This document shows positions 1 to 5,231 of a stretch of DNA of 5,231 nt, piece by piece (position 1 is the stretch's first letter; each line of letters starts with the position of its first letter). Location: positions 1 through 5,231 of the forward strand of contig CANPVI010000121.1 of NCBI GenBank assembly GCA_947581665.1, in the 5' to 3' direction. The notes beneath the pieces were generated by a model. That model had not been told where the DNA came from. It did not search any database and worked only from the letters and a program-made list of their open reading frames with translations. A program made the translations under genes and the position numbers. Source of the DNA: an uncultured Atopobiaceae bacterium (GTDB lineage: Bacteria; Actinomycetota; Coriobacteriia; Coriobacteriales; Atopobiaceae).

Positions 1-3000
1 AGGACGTCGCGGCGCTGGCCGTCGCCTCGCCGCTGGCAGCCGCGCCGAGGAGCTCGGGCGCCTTCTCCATGGCGACCTCGAGCGTCCGCCAGGTGGTCTT
101 CCCGTCGGGCGTCTCGGCCTCGTAGGCCTTGTCGAGGATCGCGACGTAGGTCACGTCGCCCGAAGCGGTTGGCAAGCCGCCCTCCAGCGGCACCACCTCG
201 CCGCCGGCATCCCTGATCCCCCAGCCCTTGAGCTCGGCATGCCAGGCGTCGGTATCCCAAGAGCTTCTGTGGTTGGCGGGCGTTGGCTCCGCCGGATCGG
301 CGCTCAGGTAGGAGATCTGCTCTCCGAAGAGGAACGTGGAGGCCTCGGGCTGAAGGTCCTCGCCTAGCCCCTCCACCTGCCACGTCACGGTGCAGACGTC
401 GCGGTCGTAGTAGAGATTCAGGACGAGCGTCTCGGGGTCGCCGGTCAAGGTGCCGGAGAGCTCGCTTTTGCCCTCGTTCAGCGTGAAGCCCGTGAAGGGC
501 GTGCGCTCGGCGGTGATCACGGCGTTGTGCCTGCCGGTGCCCGTCTTCACGGCGTCGACCTTCTCGCTGTAACCGTAGGCGCCGTCAGTCCCACGCACGA
601 GATCCTGCAGCCAGTAGTGCACCTCATAGGGCAGGTCGCCGCGCTCGTGGTAGCGTGCGGTGAGCTCGACATCCGAGGTGATCTCCACCTTGGCGTCCCT
701 CATGATCCGGGTTTCGTCCGCATACCACCCGTCGAACTCCCAGCCCGTGCGCTCGGGCACGGGAAGCGTCGGGTAGACGCTGTCGTAGGTGACCTCGATC
801 TTCGTTTTTGCGCCCTCGGGCATGGTGCCGCCCGCCGGGTCGAAGGTGAGCGTGTAGGTGTTGGGCTCCCACTGCGCCACGAGGGTGACGGTGTCGTCCT
901 TCGCGCTTGTGAGATTGCGGACGCCTTCGCCTGCCTGCTTCAGCGTGCCGTCGGGGAGCTTCCAGCCCACGAAGCTATAGCCCACGGGCGCGAACTCGCA
1001 CTCGGGCAGCGTGAAGGTCTCGCCGAAGGTGGCGCCCACATCCTCCATGGATCCCGTGACGGCCCTCGAGCCCGCCGTGCCGCCCGCGAAGGCCACGGTG
1101 TAGGTATGGGGCTGCCACTTGGCATAGAGGGTCACGTCCTCATCCGGCATGGTCGAGAATTCATAGGGCCCATCCGAGCAACCCCGATCAAGGTGCCAGC
1201 CATCGAACGTGTAGCCGTCCTTCACCGGCGGCGTCGGCGCGAAAATCCGATCGCCGTAGTACTTCTTCTGCGCGACCGACAGTTCGTCGCCGTTTGCATC
1301 GAGGAACCTGAGGTTGTGCGAGGTGTCGGTGCCGGGCGCATGATCCTCGTCCCAGAAGATCACCGTGTATTCACCGCGGGGCGTCACTCCCTCGCCGGTT
1401 GCAGAGCCCTGAAGCGTGGCATGAACGGTGGCGCCGAGCATGACCGAGAGCTTGAGGTCGTCTCGCTGATCGACGAGCCACTTCCTGAACGCTGCCTTGT
1501 CCTCGTACCTCCCGCTCCGCTCTCCGAACGCCGCCCAGGCTACGTCCACCATGAGCGCGGTCGGCTCCTTGCTGGAGAGCTCCCCCTCGATGAAGATGCT
1601 GGCCACGTGCTCGTTGGCGAAGAGCTCTTTGAGGAAGCTCTTACCAAGCAGGACCTTGGCGTCGGTGGTGGTGGCGTTCACGAGCCTGACCAGGATGGTG
1701 TGGCCGGAGGGGTCGCGATTATCCTTGGTGAGCTCCGCGATACCCGAGAGCGTCCCATTCACACTCGGAATGGCGGCGACGAGCTCTTCCTGGATGACCC
1801 CCTCCTCGTAGGCTTTGACCGCCGCCTTGAGCTGGGTGAAGGCATCCGTGGCCTCATAGACGGCCTTCTGGCTGGCGTTGAGGTTCCCGTAATGGCCGCG
1901 CGCCTCGGCGAGGCCGTCTTCGCTGGCGAAGTCGTCGATGGCTTGGAGGAGCTCGAGATAGCTCGTCCACTTGGCCGTGATGGTGAGGTCGTCGTCGGGC
2001 ATGGTCTCGGGGATCTTCTCGTAGGCCGTGCCGTCCGTGCCCTCGACCATCCAGCCGTCGAAGCGGTAGCCGTCGCGCGTGGGATCTTCCGGAACCCTGT
2101 CTCCGAGCTCGGTGCCGTAGTCGAGCAGGTCGCTCTTCTGGGAGACGTCGTTTCCGTAGACCCAGGTCACGTTGTGCGCGTTCACCCGCCATGTGGCGGT
2201 GAAGGTCGCGTTGCCCCAGGAGCCCGTTGCGATGAGGCCCTGTTCGAGGTCGCTTTCCGAACCGCCGACGATGCCCCCGACAACCTGCCAGCCGTTGAAG
2301 GTGTAGCCCTCGCGAACGGGCCTGGGCAGCTGGATGTCCTCGTCCTCGATCGTGTAGGTCCTGCTGTCGGTCCAGCCCGCCTCGGCGTCGGAGGAGCTCC
2401 ACGCCCCTTCGCCCAGATTGAGGGTCACGGTGTAGGGGACGGGCGTCCACTGAGCGGTGAGCTCCATGGGGCCGGTGATCGCGTGCTCGGAGAGCTCCTC
2501 CGGCGTCCAGTCCTCGCCCGTGGCGTCCTTCCAGCCGGCGAGCGCGTAGCCGTTGCGCGTGGGCGTGGGCAGCTCGCCCACGGTGGCGAAGTGGTCGCGC
2601 TCCTCCACGACCTGCCCTCCGCTCGCGCCGAACGTGCCGCCGTTGCCCTTGAGCGTGACGTCGTAGGAGTTGAGCTGCCACTTTGCGGTGAAGGTGATGC
2701 TCCCCGTGGTGCCCCTCGTGACGATGGCGGGCTTCTCGAGGTCCTGGGTTCCGTTGCGGCTCCAGCCGAGGAACGTGTAGCCCTCGCGCACAGGGTCGGT
2801 GATGGTGATATCCGCCGTTTCGACGTTGTACGTATCGGGATGCACGGCACCATCAGGCCATGCGGCCCTCGTCTGGCCCGTGCCGTCGTCGAGCGTGTAA
2901 GCGATGTCGTAGTCGTCGCCCACCTGCCAACTTTCCTCGAGCGTGGCGTCAGTGGTGATCTTCACCTGCGTGGCATTGGTCACGGTCGCGCTTCCGAGCT

Positions 3001-5231
3001 TCCACCCGCTCGGCTTGTAACCCTCGCGCTTGGCCACGGGGAGGCCGACCTTGGCGTCGCCGCCCTTGGCTGTGGCGTTGCCGTACGTCTCGTCATAGGT
3101 GACGACGATCGTGTAGCCATCGGGGAGCGGTTCGGCGCTATCTCCATTCGCGTAGAGCTTGCCTTCGCCAGCGTTGAACGCGACCTCGAAGGTGAGCGGG
3201 GTCCATGAGGCGGTGGCGGTGAGAGCGCCCATCGTGCCTTGTGGAATGGTCGCGTCGAGGCCGCTCGCAACCTCACTGCCGTCGGCCTCCGTGACGGTCC
3301 AGCCGGCGAACTTGTAGCCCGTGCGCGAAGGGGCGCCGAGCGTTATCTCAGCGTTCTCGATGGTGTAGGTGGCGGGATGGCTCGCACCACCCCAGCTCGC
3401 ACCCTCGGTGCCGTCGTCGACGCCGACGTAGGTGATCGTGTAGGGGGTGGCGCTCCACTGTGCCGTGAGGGTGTGGCTGGCCGTCACGTTATCGAGCTTG
3501 GAGACGGTCGTACCGCCCTCTTCCCAGCCCTTGAAGTCATAGCCGAGCTTCGTGGCGGTGGGGAAGGACCCCTCTGCGAGCGAATCGCCGTATTCGACGG
3601 TCCGGGTCCCTTCGCCATCGAGGGTCGCGCCCGCCCCCGCTTCGAATGTCACGGTGAAGGTCCTCTTCTTGAGGTTCGCGATGGCCTGCTCCAGTGCGGT
3701 CGCGGCCGCCGTGATCTCGTCCTGATGCTCGGCGCCGAGCGAACCGCCCAGGAGGGCCTCCGCTGCCCGCTTGGCCTTTTCGAGCTCCGCCCTCGTCTCG
3801 TCTGTGTAGTGCACGAGCTCGCTATCCGAGGGCACCTCCTCCAGTGCGGCATTCAATTTCGTGTAGTCGGCACCGTGCCAGACGACGTTCGTGCCGGCTG
3901 TATCGAAGCCCCAGGTGTACGTGCCGTCGTTTCGCGTGATGCCAAGGCGCTGGTTCGATTCTGTGGAGCCGCTGGTGTCCGTGGCCATTGCGAACGTGAG
4001 GGTCCGGTACACCGGATTGGAGCCCATGCCGTCGCCTTCACGGGTGGTGGCCTTCCATGTGGAGCCCTGCGCTCCCGTGATGGAGCCCGTCCAAGGTCGA
4101 TTGTCCCCCGCGACGATGATGGTGCCGGCGAAGCTGCCGTTGTTCTTAAGGCTCGAGGCGCCGTTCAGAGTGAGCGTCGCGGCCTTCCTCCCGCTCGGAT
4201 AGACCGTGCCGTTGGGTTTGAACGGCGAATCGTCGAACTGGTCATAGAGCACGACGGTCTTGCCGTTCGCGATGGTGAGGCTCGCATTATTCGCCGTGAT
4301 GCTCGATCCCGGCATGAACTTGAAGCTCTGATCGAACGAGTAGCTACCGCCATCGAGCACGAAGTCGTAGACGCCGTTCCAAGGATACGTATAGCTCCCC
4401 GTGGAAAGATTGAGAAGGCCGGCGATGAGGCTGAGCGAACTCGAGGAGAACGCGGCCCCGCCGTGGACCGTATAGGTCTCATGCCCAGAGCCCGTATCGT
4501 AGGTCTTCTCAACATACGAACTCTGGGTCGTGAGCCTGATGAGGCCATTCGTATCGTTTACCTGGGGAAACCTGGTTTCATAATAGCTGCCCTGAGCGAA
4601 CATGCGCACGAAGCCCGAGTAGGTGGCGCCTTTGTTCACGTGAACCTTGCACCGGATGTTATGGCAGTCGTACTCGTTCATGGGATAGAAATCCCCGTAC
4701 ACGTTCGAGGCCTGGGTGCCGCCTCTCCAGTTGCGCACCACGAAGAGGTCGGTGACCGTACCTCCGGCTTCCGCCGTGACGGTGCCCGACCCCTCGATGT
4801 AGCCGGGCGACTCCAGCGTCCCGCCGCTCTTGACGACGATGGTGCCCTGGTTCTCGACCTTGCCGCAGCCGCCGTTCACATCCTGGTCGTAGTGGCCTTG
4901 GGCGGGACGACCCACGACGGCGTTCACGATCATCGTCCCGCTCACCGTGAGCGTCCGGCCACTGGGGACGACGAGGGTCCTGTAAGTGCTCGGTTTCGCG
5001 TTCGTGGCAGTGCTTTTGTCCGTTCCCTGCGGCGGGTACTCCGACTTCACGTCGTAGCCCCGATCCACCGACGAGGATGGGACGACGAGGGTCTTGCCCT
5101 CGGGTATCTCGAGGTTGTCTTCGAGCTCGTAGTTGTTCTTCAGCAGCAAGACCATGCCACCCGGCTCGGCGAAAAACTCGCAGGTGCTCAAAAAAATTCT
5201 CGGGATCCCCGGGCTTTTCAGCGAGATCGGC
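1..5231 (-). CDS. Giant modular surface adhesin with InlB B-type (Listeria-Bacteroides) repeats, partial at both ends
   Basis: The minus-strand register with codons at 5230-5228 down to 4-2 has no stop across 1743 codons. It reads as a repetitive extracellular protein: beta-helix-like region (residues about 24-453), FIVAR-like bundle (454-522), seven B-type repeats (523-1088), helical plus unrecognised alpha/beta segment (1089-1286), three more repeats (1287-1527), a MucBP-like unit (1528-1610), a diverged repeat (1611-1701) and a linker. No catalytic motif is visible, and there are only seven cysteines. Families with this make-up are usually exported, wall-anchored and involved in attachment, but signal peptide and LPXTG-type anchor would lie outside the window. 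The first ATG (5155-5153) has no Shine-Dalgarno-like sequence upstream and sits inside a beta-helix motif, so it is not taken as the start. The reading frame to the right of the T7 run at 5190-5196 is uncertain. Module identities come from motif recognition, not a profile search. Confidence 0.93.
2..127 (-). other. Linker leading to a further module beyond the left edge
   Basis: Residues 1702-1743. The sequence AYEAETPDGKTTWRTLEVAM then EKAPELLGAAASG ends in an Ala/Ser/Thr/Glu-rich stretch (EATASAATS). The TTWRTLEVAMEKAPE piece resembles the yxTLexAixaAp lead-in that often precedes a beta-helix region in these proteins, so another head or adhesive module may follow. The low-complexity tail could equally be a linker towards a cell-wall anchor. 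The reading frame stays open to the window edge. Confidence 0.4.
128..400 (-). repeat. Diverged B-type repeat 12
   Basis: Residues 1611-1701, 91 aa. It opens VCTVTWQVEGLGEDL and has FGEQISYLSADPAEP, matching the YGExPsY-x-x-x-xPxxP element of the family. The core is diverged (ELKGWGIRDAGG instead of GYxFxGW), and it ends SGDVTYVAILDK in place of LTAxW. One codon here (365-367) is CTA Leu, which is very rare in this gene. Confidence 0.65.
401..649 (-). repeat. MucBP-like unit
   Basis: Residues about 1528-1610. It starts near LPYEVHYWLQDLVRG, passes YGYSEKVDAVKTGTG and TPFTGFTLNEGKSELSG, and ends TLVLNLYYDRD. The YxVxYW start, central GF and terminal L-x-L-Y-Y-D-R are the layout of MucBP-type and related mucin-binding or InlB-associated repeats that often follow Flg_new units. 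A mucin-binding role is only a family association; several such modules are structural. A single copy is present in this window. Confidence 0.65.
650..868 (-). repeat. B-type repeat 10
   Basis: Residues 1455-1527, 73 aa. It opens EPNTYTLTFDPAGGTM, very close to the family consensus, followed by EVTYDSVYPTLPVPE, core RTGWEFDGWYAD and end DVELTARY. Trp replaces Tyr in the GY core and Tyr replaces the terminal Trp. Confidence 0.9.
869..1114 (-). repeat. B-type repeat 9
   Basis: Residues 1373-1454, 82 aa. It opens QPHTYTVAFAGGTAG, has FGETFTLPECEFAPV, core GYSFVGW, and ends DTVTLVAQW. The core lacks the usual Arg/Lys before GY (PVGYSF). Confidence 0.86.
1115..1372 (-). repeat. B-type repeat 8
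   Basis: Residues 1287-1372, 86 aa. It opens EYTVIFWDEDHAPG, has LRFLDANGDEL and YYGDRIFAPTPP, core KDGYTFDGW, and ends TMPDEDVTLYAKW. A Cys lies in the loop HLDRGCSDGPYEF. The DxxGxxL ... YGD layout is the long variant of the repeat. Confidence 0.88.
1373..1789 (-). other. Unrecognised alpha/beta segment between repeat blocks (protein domain)
   Basis: Residues about 1148-1286 (139 aa). I do not recognise this domain. It starts LVAAIPSVNGTLSGIAELT, has strands TILVRLVNATTTDAKVLL, a helix SFLKELFANEHV, a strand ASIFIEGELSS, a further strand TALMVDVAWAAFG, a charged helix EDKAAFRKWLVDQRDDL and strands LSVMLGATVHATLQG. The Gly-rich tail GSATGEGVTPRGEYTVIF runs directly into repeat 8. It is less repetitive and more globular in composition than the rest of the protein, with alternating strands and helices, and could be a separate folded head within the stalk. 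No catalytic or metal-binding motif stands out. Confidence 0.5.
1790..1966 (-). other. Helical segment after the first repeat array (protein domain)
   Basis: Residues about 1089-1147. The sequence TSYLELLQAIDDFASEDG, then LAEARGHYGNLNASQKAVY and FTQLKAAVKAYEEG, has the heptad character of two or three amphipathic helices. The LxASQKAVY piece resembles the L(S/T)xxQKALV element of small helical spacers between domains of Gram-positive surface proteins. It is about the size of a FIVAR-like bundle but lacks the FIVAR opening motif. It probably acts as a hinge between repeat array one and the following domain. Confidence 0.5.
1967..2188 (-). repeat. B-type repeat 7 (kind A)
   Basis: Residues 1015-1088, 74 aa. 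It opens RVNAHNVTWVYGND, has LLDYGTELGDRVPEDP, core RDGYRFDGW and ends TMPDDDLTITAKW. The MPDxDxT(I/L) ending recurs in repeat 8 (MPDEDVTLYAKW), so the units flanking the inserted helical and alpha/beta segments are alike. Confidence 0.9.
2189..2446 (-). repeat. B-type repeat 6 (kind B)
   Basis: Residues 929-1014, 86 aa. It opens TPVPYTVTLNLGEGAW, has RTYTIEDEDIQLPRPV, core REGYTFNGW and ends GSWGNATFTATW. The TYTIE strand and GNATFTA ending match kind B. Confidence 0.9.
2447..2677 (-). repeat. B-type repeat 5 (kind A)
   Basis: Residues 852-928, 77 aa. It opens QLNSYDVTLKGNGGTFG, has core RNGYALAGW with Leu in place of the aromatic residue, an acidic loop EDWTPEELSEH, and ends MELTAQW. Confidence 0.88.
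2678..2926 (-). repeat. B-type repeat 4 (kind B)
   Basis: Residues 769-851, 83 aa. It opens QVGDDYDIAYTLDDGTG, has DTYNVETADITITDPV, a textbook core REGYTFLGW, and ends TRGTTGSITFTAKW. Closest in layout to repeats 2 and 6. Confidence 0.9.
2927..3202 (-). repeat. B-type repeat 3 (kind A, longest)
   Basis: Residues 677-768, 92 aa. It opens TPLTFEVAFNAGEGKL and has VVTYDETYGN before the core. The core is REGYKPSGW, where Pro replaces the usual aromatic residue, and the end is TTDATLEESW instead of TAxW. It most resembles repeat 10 of the second block through the shared VTYD-x-x-Y strand and T-(T/S)-D-x-x-L ending. Confidence 0.82.
3203..3454 (-). repeat. B-type repeat 2 (kind B)
   Basis: Residues 593-676, 84 aa. 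It opens SATPYTITYVGVDDGTEG, carries ATYTIENAEITLGAPS, core RTGYKFAGW, and closes IPQGTMGALTATASW. The TYTIE strand and the GTxG turn before the final strand mark kind B. Confidence 0.86.
3455..3664 (-). repeat. B-type repeat 1 (kind A)
   Basis: Residues 523-592, 70 aa. It opens RTFTVTFEAGAGATL directly after the FIVAR lysines, has VEYGDSL, core KLGYDFKGWEEGG and closes with HTLTAQW. It is a compact unit with all expected elements. Confidence 0.88.
3665..3871 (-). other. FIVAR-like three-helix module (protein domain)
   Basis: Residues 454-522 (69 aa, about the usual FIVAR length). The sequence opens with ADYTKLNAALEEV, the characteristic first helix, followed by YTDETRAELEKAKRAAEALL and by ITAAATALEQAIANLKK. 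The heptad-like Ala/Leu pattern and the A-x-x-A-L-x-x-A-I-x-x-L ending fit FIVAR (PF07554) bundles. In streptococcal and staphylococcal surface proteins such bundles act as spacers or ligand-binding modules. Here the module lies exactly between the beta-helix-like head and the first B-type repeat, suggesting a rigid connector. Binding function is not shown by the sequence. Confidence 0.8.
3872..4234 (-). other. End of beta-helix-like region and link to the FIVAR module (protein domain)
   Basis: Residues about 333-453. One more rung pair, ATLTLNGASSLKNNGSFAG followed by TIIVAGDNRPW, is followed by polar Gly/Thr-rich sequence (GSITGAQGSTWKATTREG) and a final beta-rich piece, YRTLTFAM ... RNDGTYTWGFDTAGTNVVW. 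The NVVWHG ending directly before ADYTKL is a familiar junction in this type of protein, where a beta-rich head joins a FIVAR helix bundle. No separate function can be assigned. Confidence 0.5.
4235..4745 (-). other. Beta-helix-like region, NWRGG segment (protein domain)
   Basis: Residues about 162-332 begin at VVRNWRGGTQASNVYG and end at GKTVVLYDQF. Between these are VHVNKGATYSGFV, an aromatic stretch around GSYYETRFPQV, NGLIRLTTQSSYV, GGAAFSSSSLSLIAG, an aromatic YTYPWNGVYDFVLDGG and FMPGSSITANNASLTIANG. The closing GSSITANNASLTIANGKTVV is a clear pair of beta-helix rungs. From memory the NWRGG-to-LYDxx pattern recurs in large surface proteins of Coriobacteriia and Clostridia, but I cannot name a Pfam family. 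Two cysteines (4649-4651 and 4664-4666) lie five residues apart, as C-x4-C. A head or adhesive role is inference. Confidence 0.55.
4746..5161 (-). other. Beta-helix-like region, first part (protein domain)
   Basis: Residues about 24-162 form a ladder of short beta-strand motifs typical of right-handed beta-helix or pectate-lyase-like adhesive regions. It opens with GGMVLLLKNNYEL, a variant of the common GGTVTLLKD rung, and continues with LEIPEGKTLVVP (about 5078-5113), GRTLTVSGTMIV (about 4925-4960), QGTIVVKSGGTLESPGYI and GTVTAEAGGTV (about 4757-4856). Repeated G-(K/R/T)-T-L-x-V rungs are what I see directly; the solenoid fold and ligand-binding role are inferred from family style. No glycosidase or lyase catalytic residues can be assigned. 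Confidence 0.65.
5190..5196 (-). other. T7 homopolymer at a possible frame break
   Basis: Seven A on the plus strand give T7 on the coding strand, in a gene that is otherwise GC-rich. To its left the register gives IFLSTCEFFAEPGGM, which fits the start of the beta-helix-like region. To its right the same register gives PISLKSPGIPRI, while the alternative register gives the more acidic ADLAEKPGDPENF. Removing one T would join them as PENFLSTCEFFAEPGG. Both registers are open to the window edge, so the evidence is only compositional. Confidence 0.35.

Larger units (their letters stand above)
650..1372 (-). repeat. Second array of three InlB B-type repeats
   Basis: Residues 1287-1527. Three units of 86, 82 and 73 residues resume the Flg_new-like pattern after the inserted segment. 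All have the GY/GW core and a TLYAKW, TLVAQW or TARY end. All three look like kind A, so the strict alternation of the first array does not continue. They lead directly into the MucBP-like unit. Confidence 0.88.
1967..3664 (-). repeat. First array of seven InlB B-type repeats
   Basis: Residues 523-1088. Seven consecutive units of 70-92 residues each end at the Trp of a TAxW-like motif (one diverges to LEESW) and contain a (R/K)xGYxFxGW-like core. The family is the Listeria-Bacteroides repeat/InlB B-repeat (Flg_new-like, PF09479), a small beta-grasp-type module used as a stalk in surface proteins. Units alternate between two kinds. Kind A has a variable first strand and ends like LTAQW. Kind B has a (T)Y(T/N)(I/V)E...(D/E)I strand and ends like G(T/S)xGxxTFTAxW. 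The order is A-B-A-B-A-B-A. Units have diverged at the protein level, so recent amplification is unlikely. Confidence 0.9.

Noticed and set aside
527..3208. An 893-codon open reading frame on the plus strand, in exact codon register with the minus-strand gene.
   Set aside because: It is the antisense shadow of the adhesin. Stops in this register need TTA, CTA or TCA codons in the minus gene, which uses no TTA, one CTA (365-367) and one TCA (3206-3208). The plus translation shows no domain or repeat logic, while the minus translation shows clear family motifs throughout.
283..4548. Other short plus- and minus-strand open frames of 60-275 codons (for example 1854-2681 minus, 2425-2853 minus, 1497-1811 plus).
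   Set aside because: They overlap the adhesin in other registers and have the Arg/Ala/Pro/Ser-rich composition of out-of-frame GC-rich DNA. None shows a recognisable domain or a convincing ribosome binding site.
5153..5155. ATG codon (minus strand) as a possible start of the gene.
   Set aside because: It has no Shine-Dalgarno-like sequence at the right distance, is followed by no signal peptide, and lies in the middle of a beta-helix rung (GGMVLLLKNN) whose Gly-Gly precedes the Met. An internal Met replacing Thr of the usual GGTV is more likely.
5190..5212. Terminator-like pattern on the minus strand: CGGGGATCCCG followed by AGAATTTTTTT.
   Set aside because: The stem is only about four base pairs with a three-base loop, and the pattern lies inside an open coding region that continues on both sides. 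It is probably chance, though the T run is discussed separately as a possible frameshift site.
5201..5212. The GGATCCCCGGG string resembles a cloning-vector BamHI/SmaI polylinker.
   Set aside because: The bases on both sides do not continue into any polylinker I know, and such strings arise by chance in GC-rich DNA. Vector contamination is not supported.
1..5231. Search for CRISPR arrays, tRNA/rRNA genes, insertion-sequence ends or a multi-gene system.
   Set aside because: The repetition seen is periodic protein-coding similarity with units of 70-92 codons, not short exact DNA repeats with spacers. The whole window is occupied by one coding frame, leaving no room for other genes.

Overview
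The window lies inside one very large coding sequence on the minus strand. The minus-strand register whose plus-strand triplets begin at position 2 has no stop codon from 5230 down to 2, giving 1743 codons open at both ends. Neither a convincing start nor a stop is present. Residue numbers below count from the codon at 5230-5228 as residue 1. There is no intergenic space, and I see no RNA gene, mobile element or CRISPR array.

The protein looks like a giant modular cell-surface adhesin. In N- to C-terminal order (right to left on the plus strand) it contains: (1) about 450 residues of Gly/Ser/Thr/Asn-rich beta-strand sequence resembling a right-handed beta-helix or pectate-lyase-like adhesive region (3872-5161); (2) a three-helix FIVAR-like module (3665-3871); (3) seven tandem Listeria-Bacteroides/InlB B-type repeats (Flg_new-like, signature GY-x-F-x-GW ... 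TAxW; 1967-3664), in which two unit types alternate A-B-A-B-A-B-A; (4) a helical segment followed by an alpha/beta segment of about 140 residues that I do not recognise (1373-1966); (5) three more B-type repeats (650-1372); (6) a MucBP-like unit ending in LYYDRD (401-649) and a diverged repeat (128-400); (7) a linker that looks like the lead-in to another module (2-127). Signal peptide and wall anchor would have to lie outside the window.

GC-rich DNA with strong GC3 bias, together with beta-helix plus FIVAR plus InlB-type repeats, suggests a gut or oral Gram-positive actinobacterium, most likely Coriobacteriia (Eggerthella/Slackia/Olsenella-like). That is inference from composition and domain style; Bifidobacterium or another high-GC Gram-positive is not excluded.

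The layout fits a ligand-binding head carried on a long repetitive stalk. I find no sign of a multi-gene system. The points most worth a second look are the two-unit super-repeat, the unrecognised domain between the repeat blocks, the conserved-looking NWRGG segment of the beta-helix, and a T7 homopolymer near the right edge where the upstream reading frame is doubtful.
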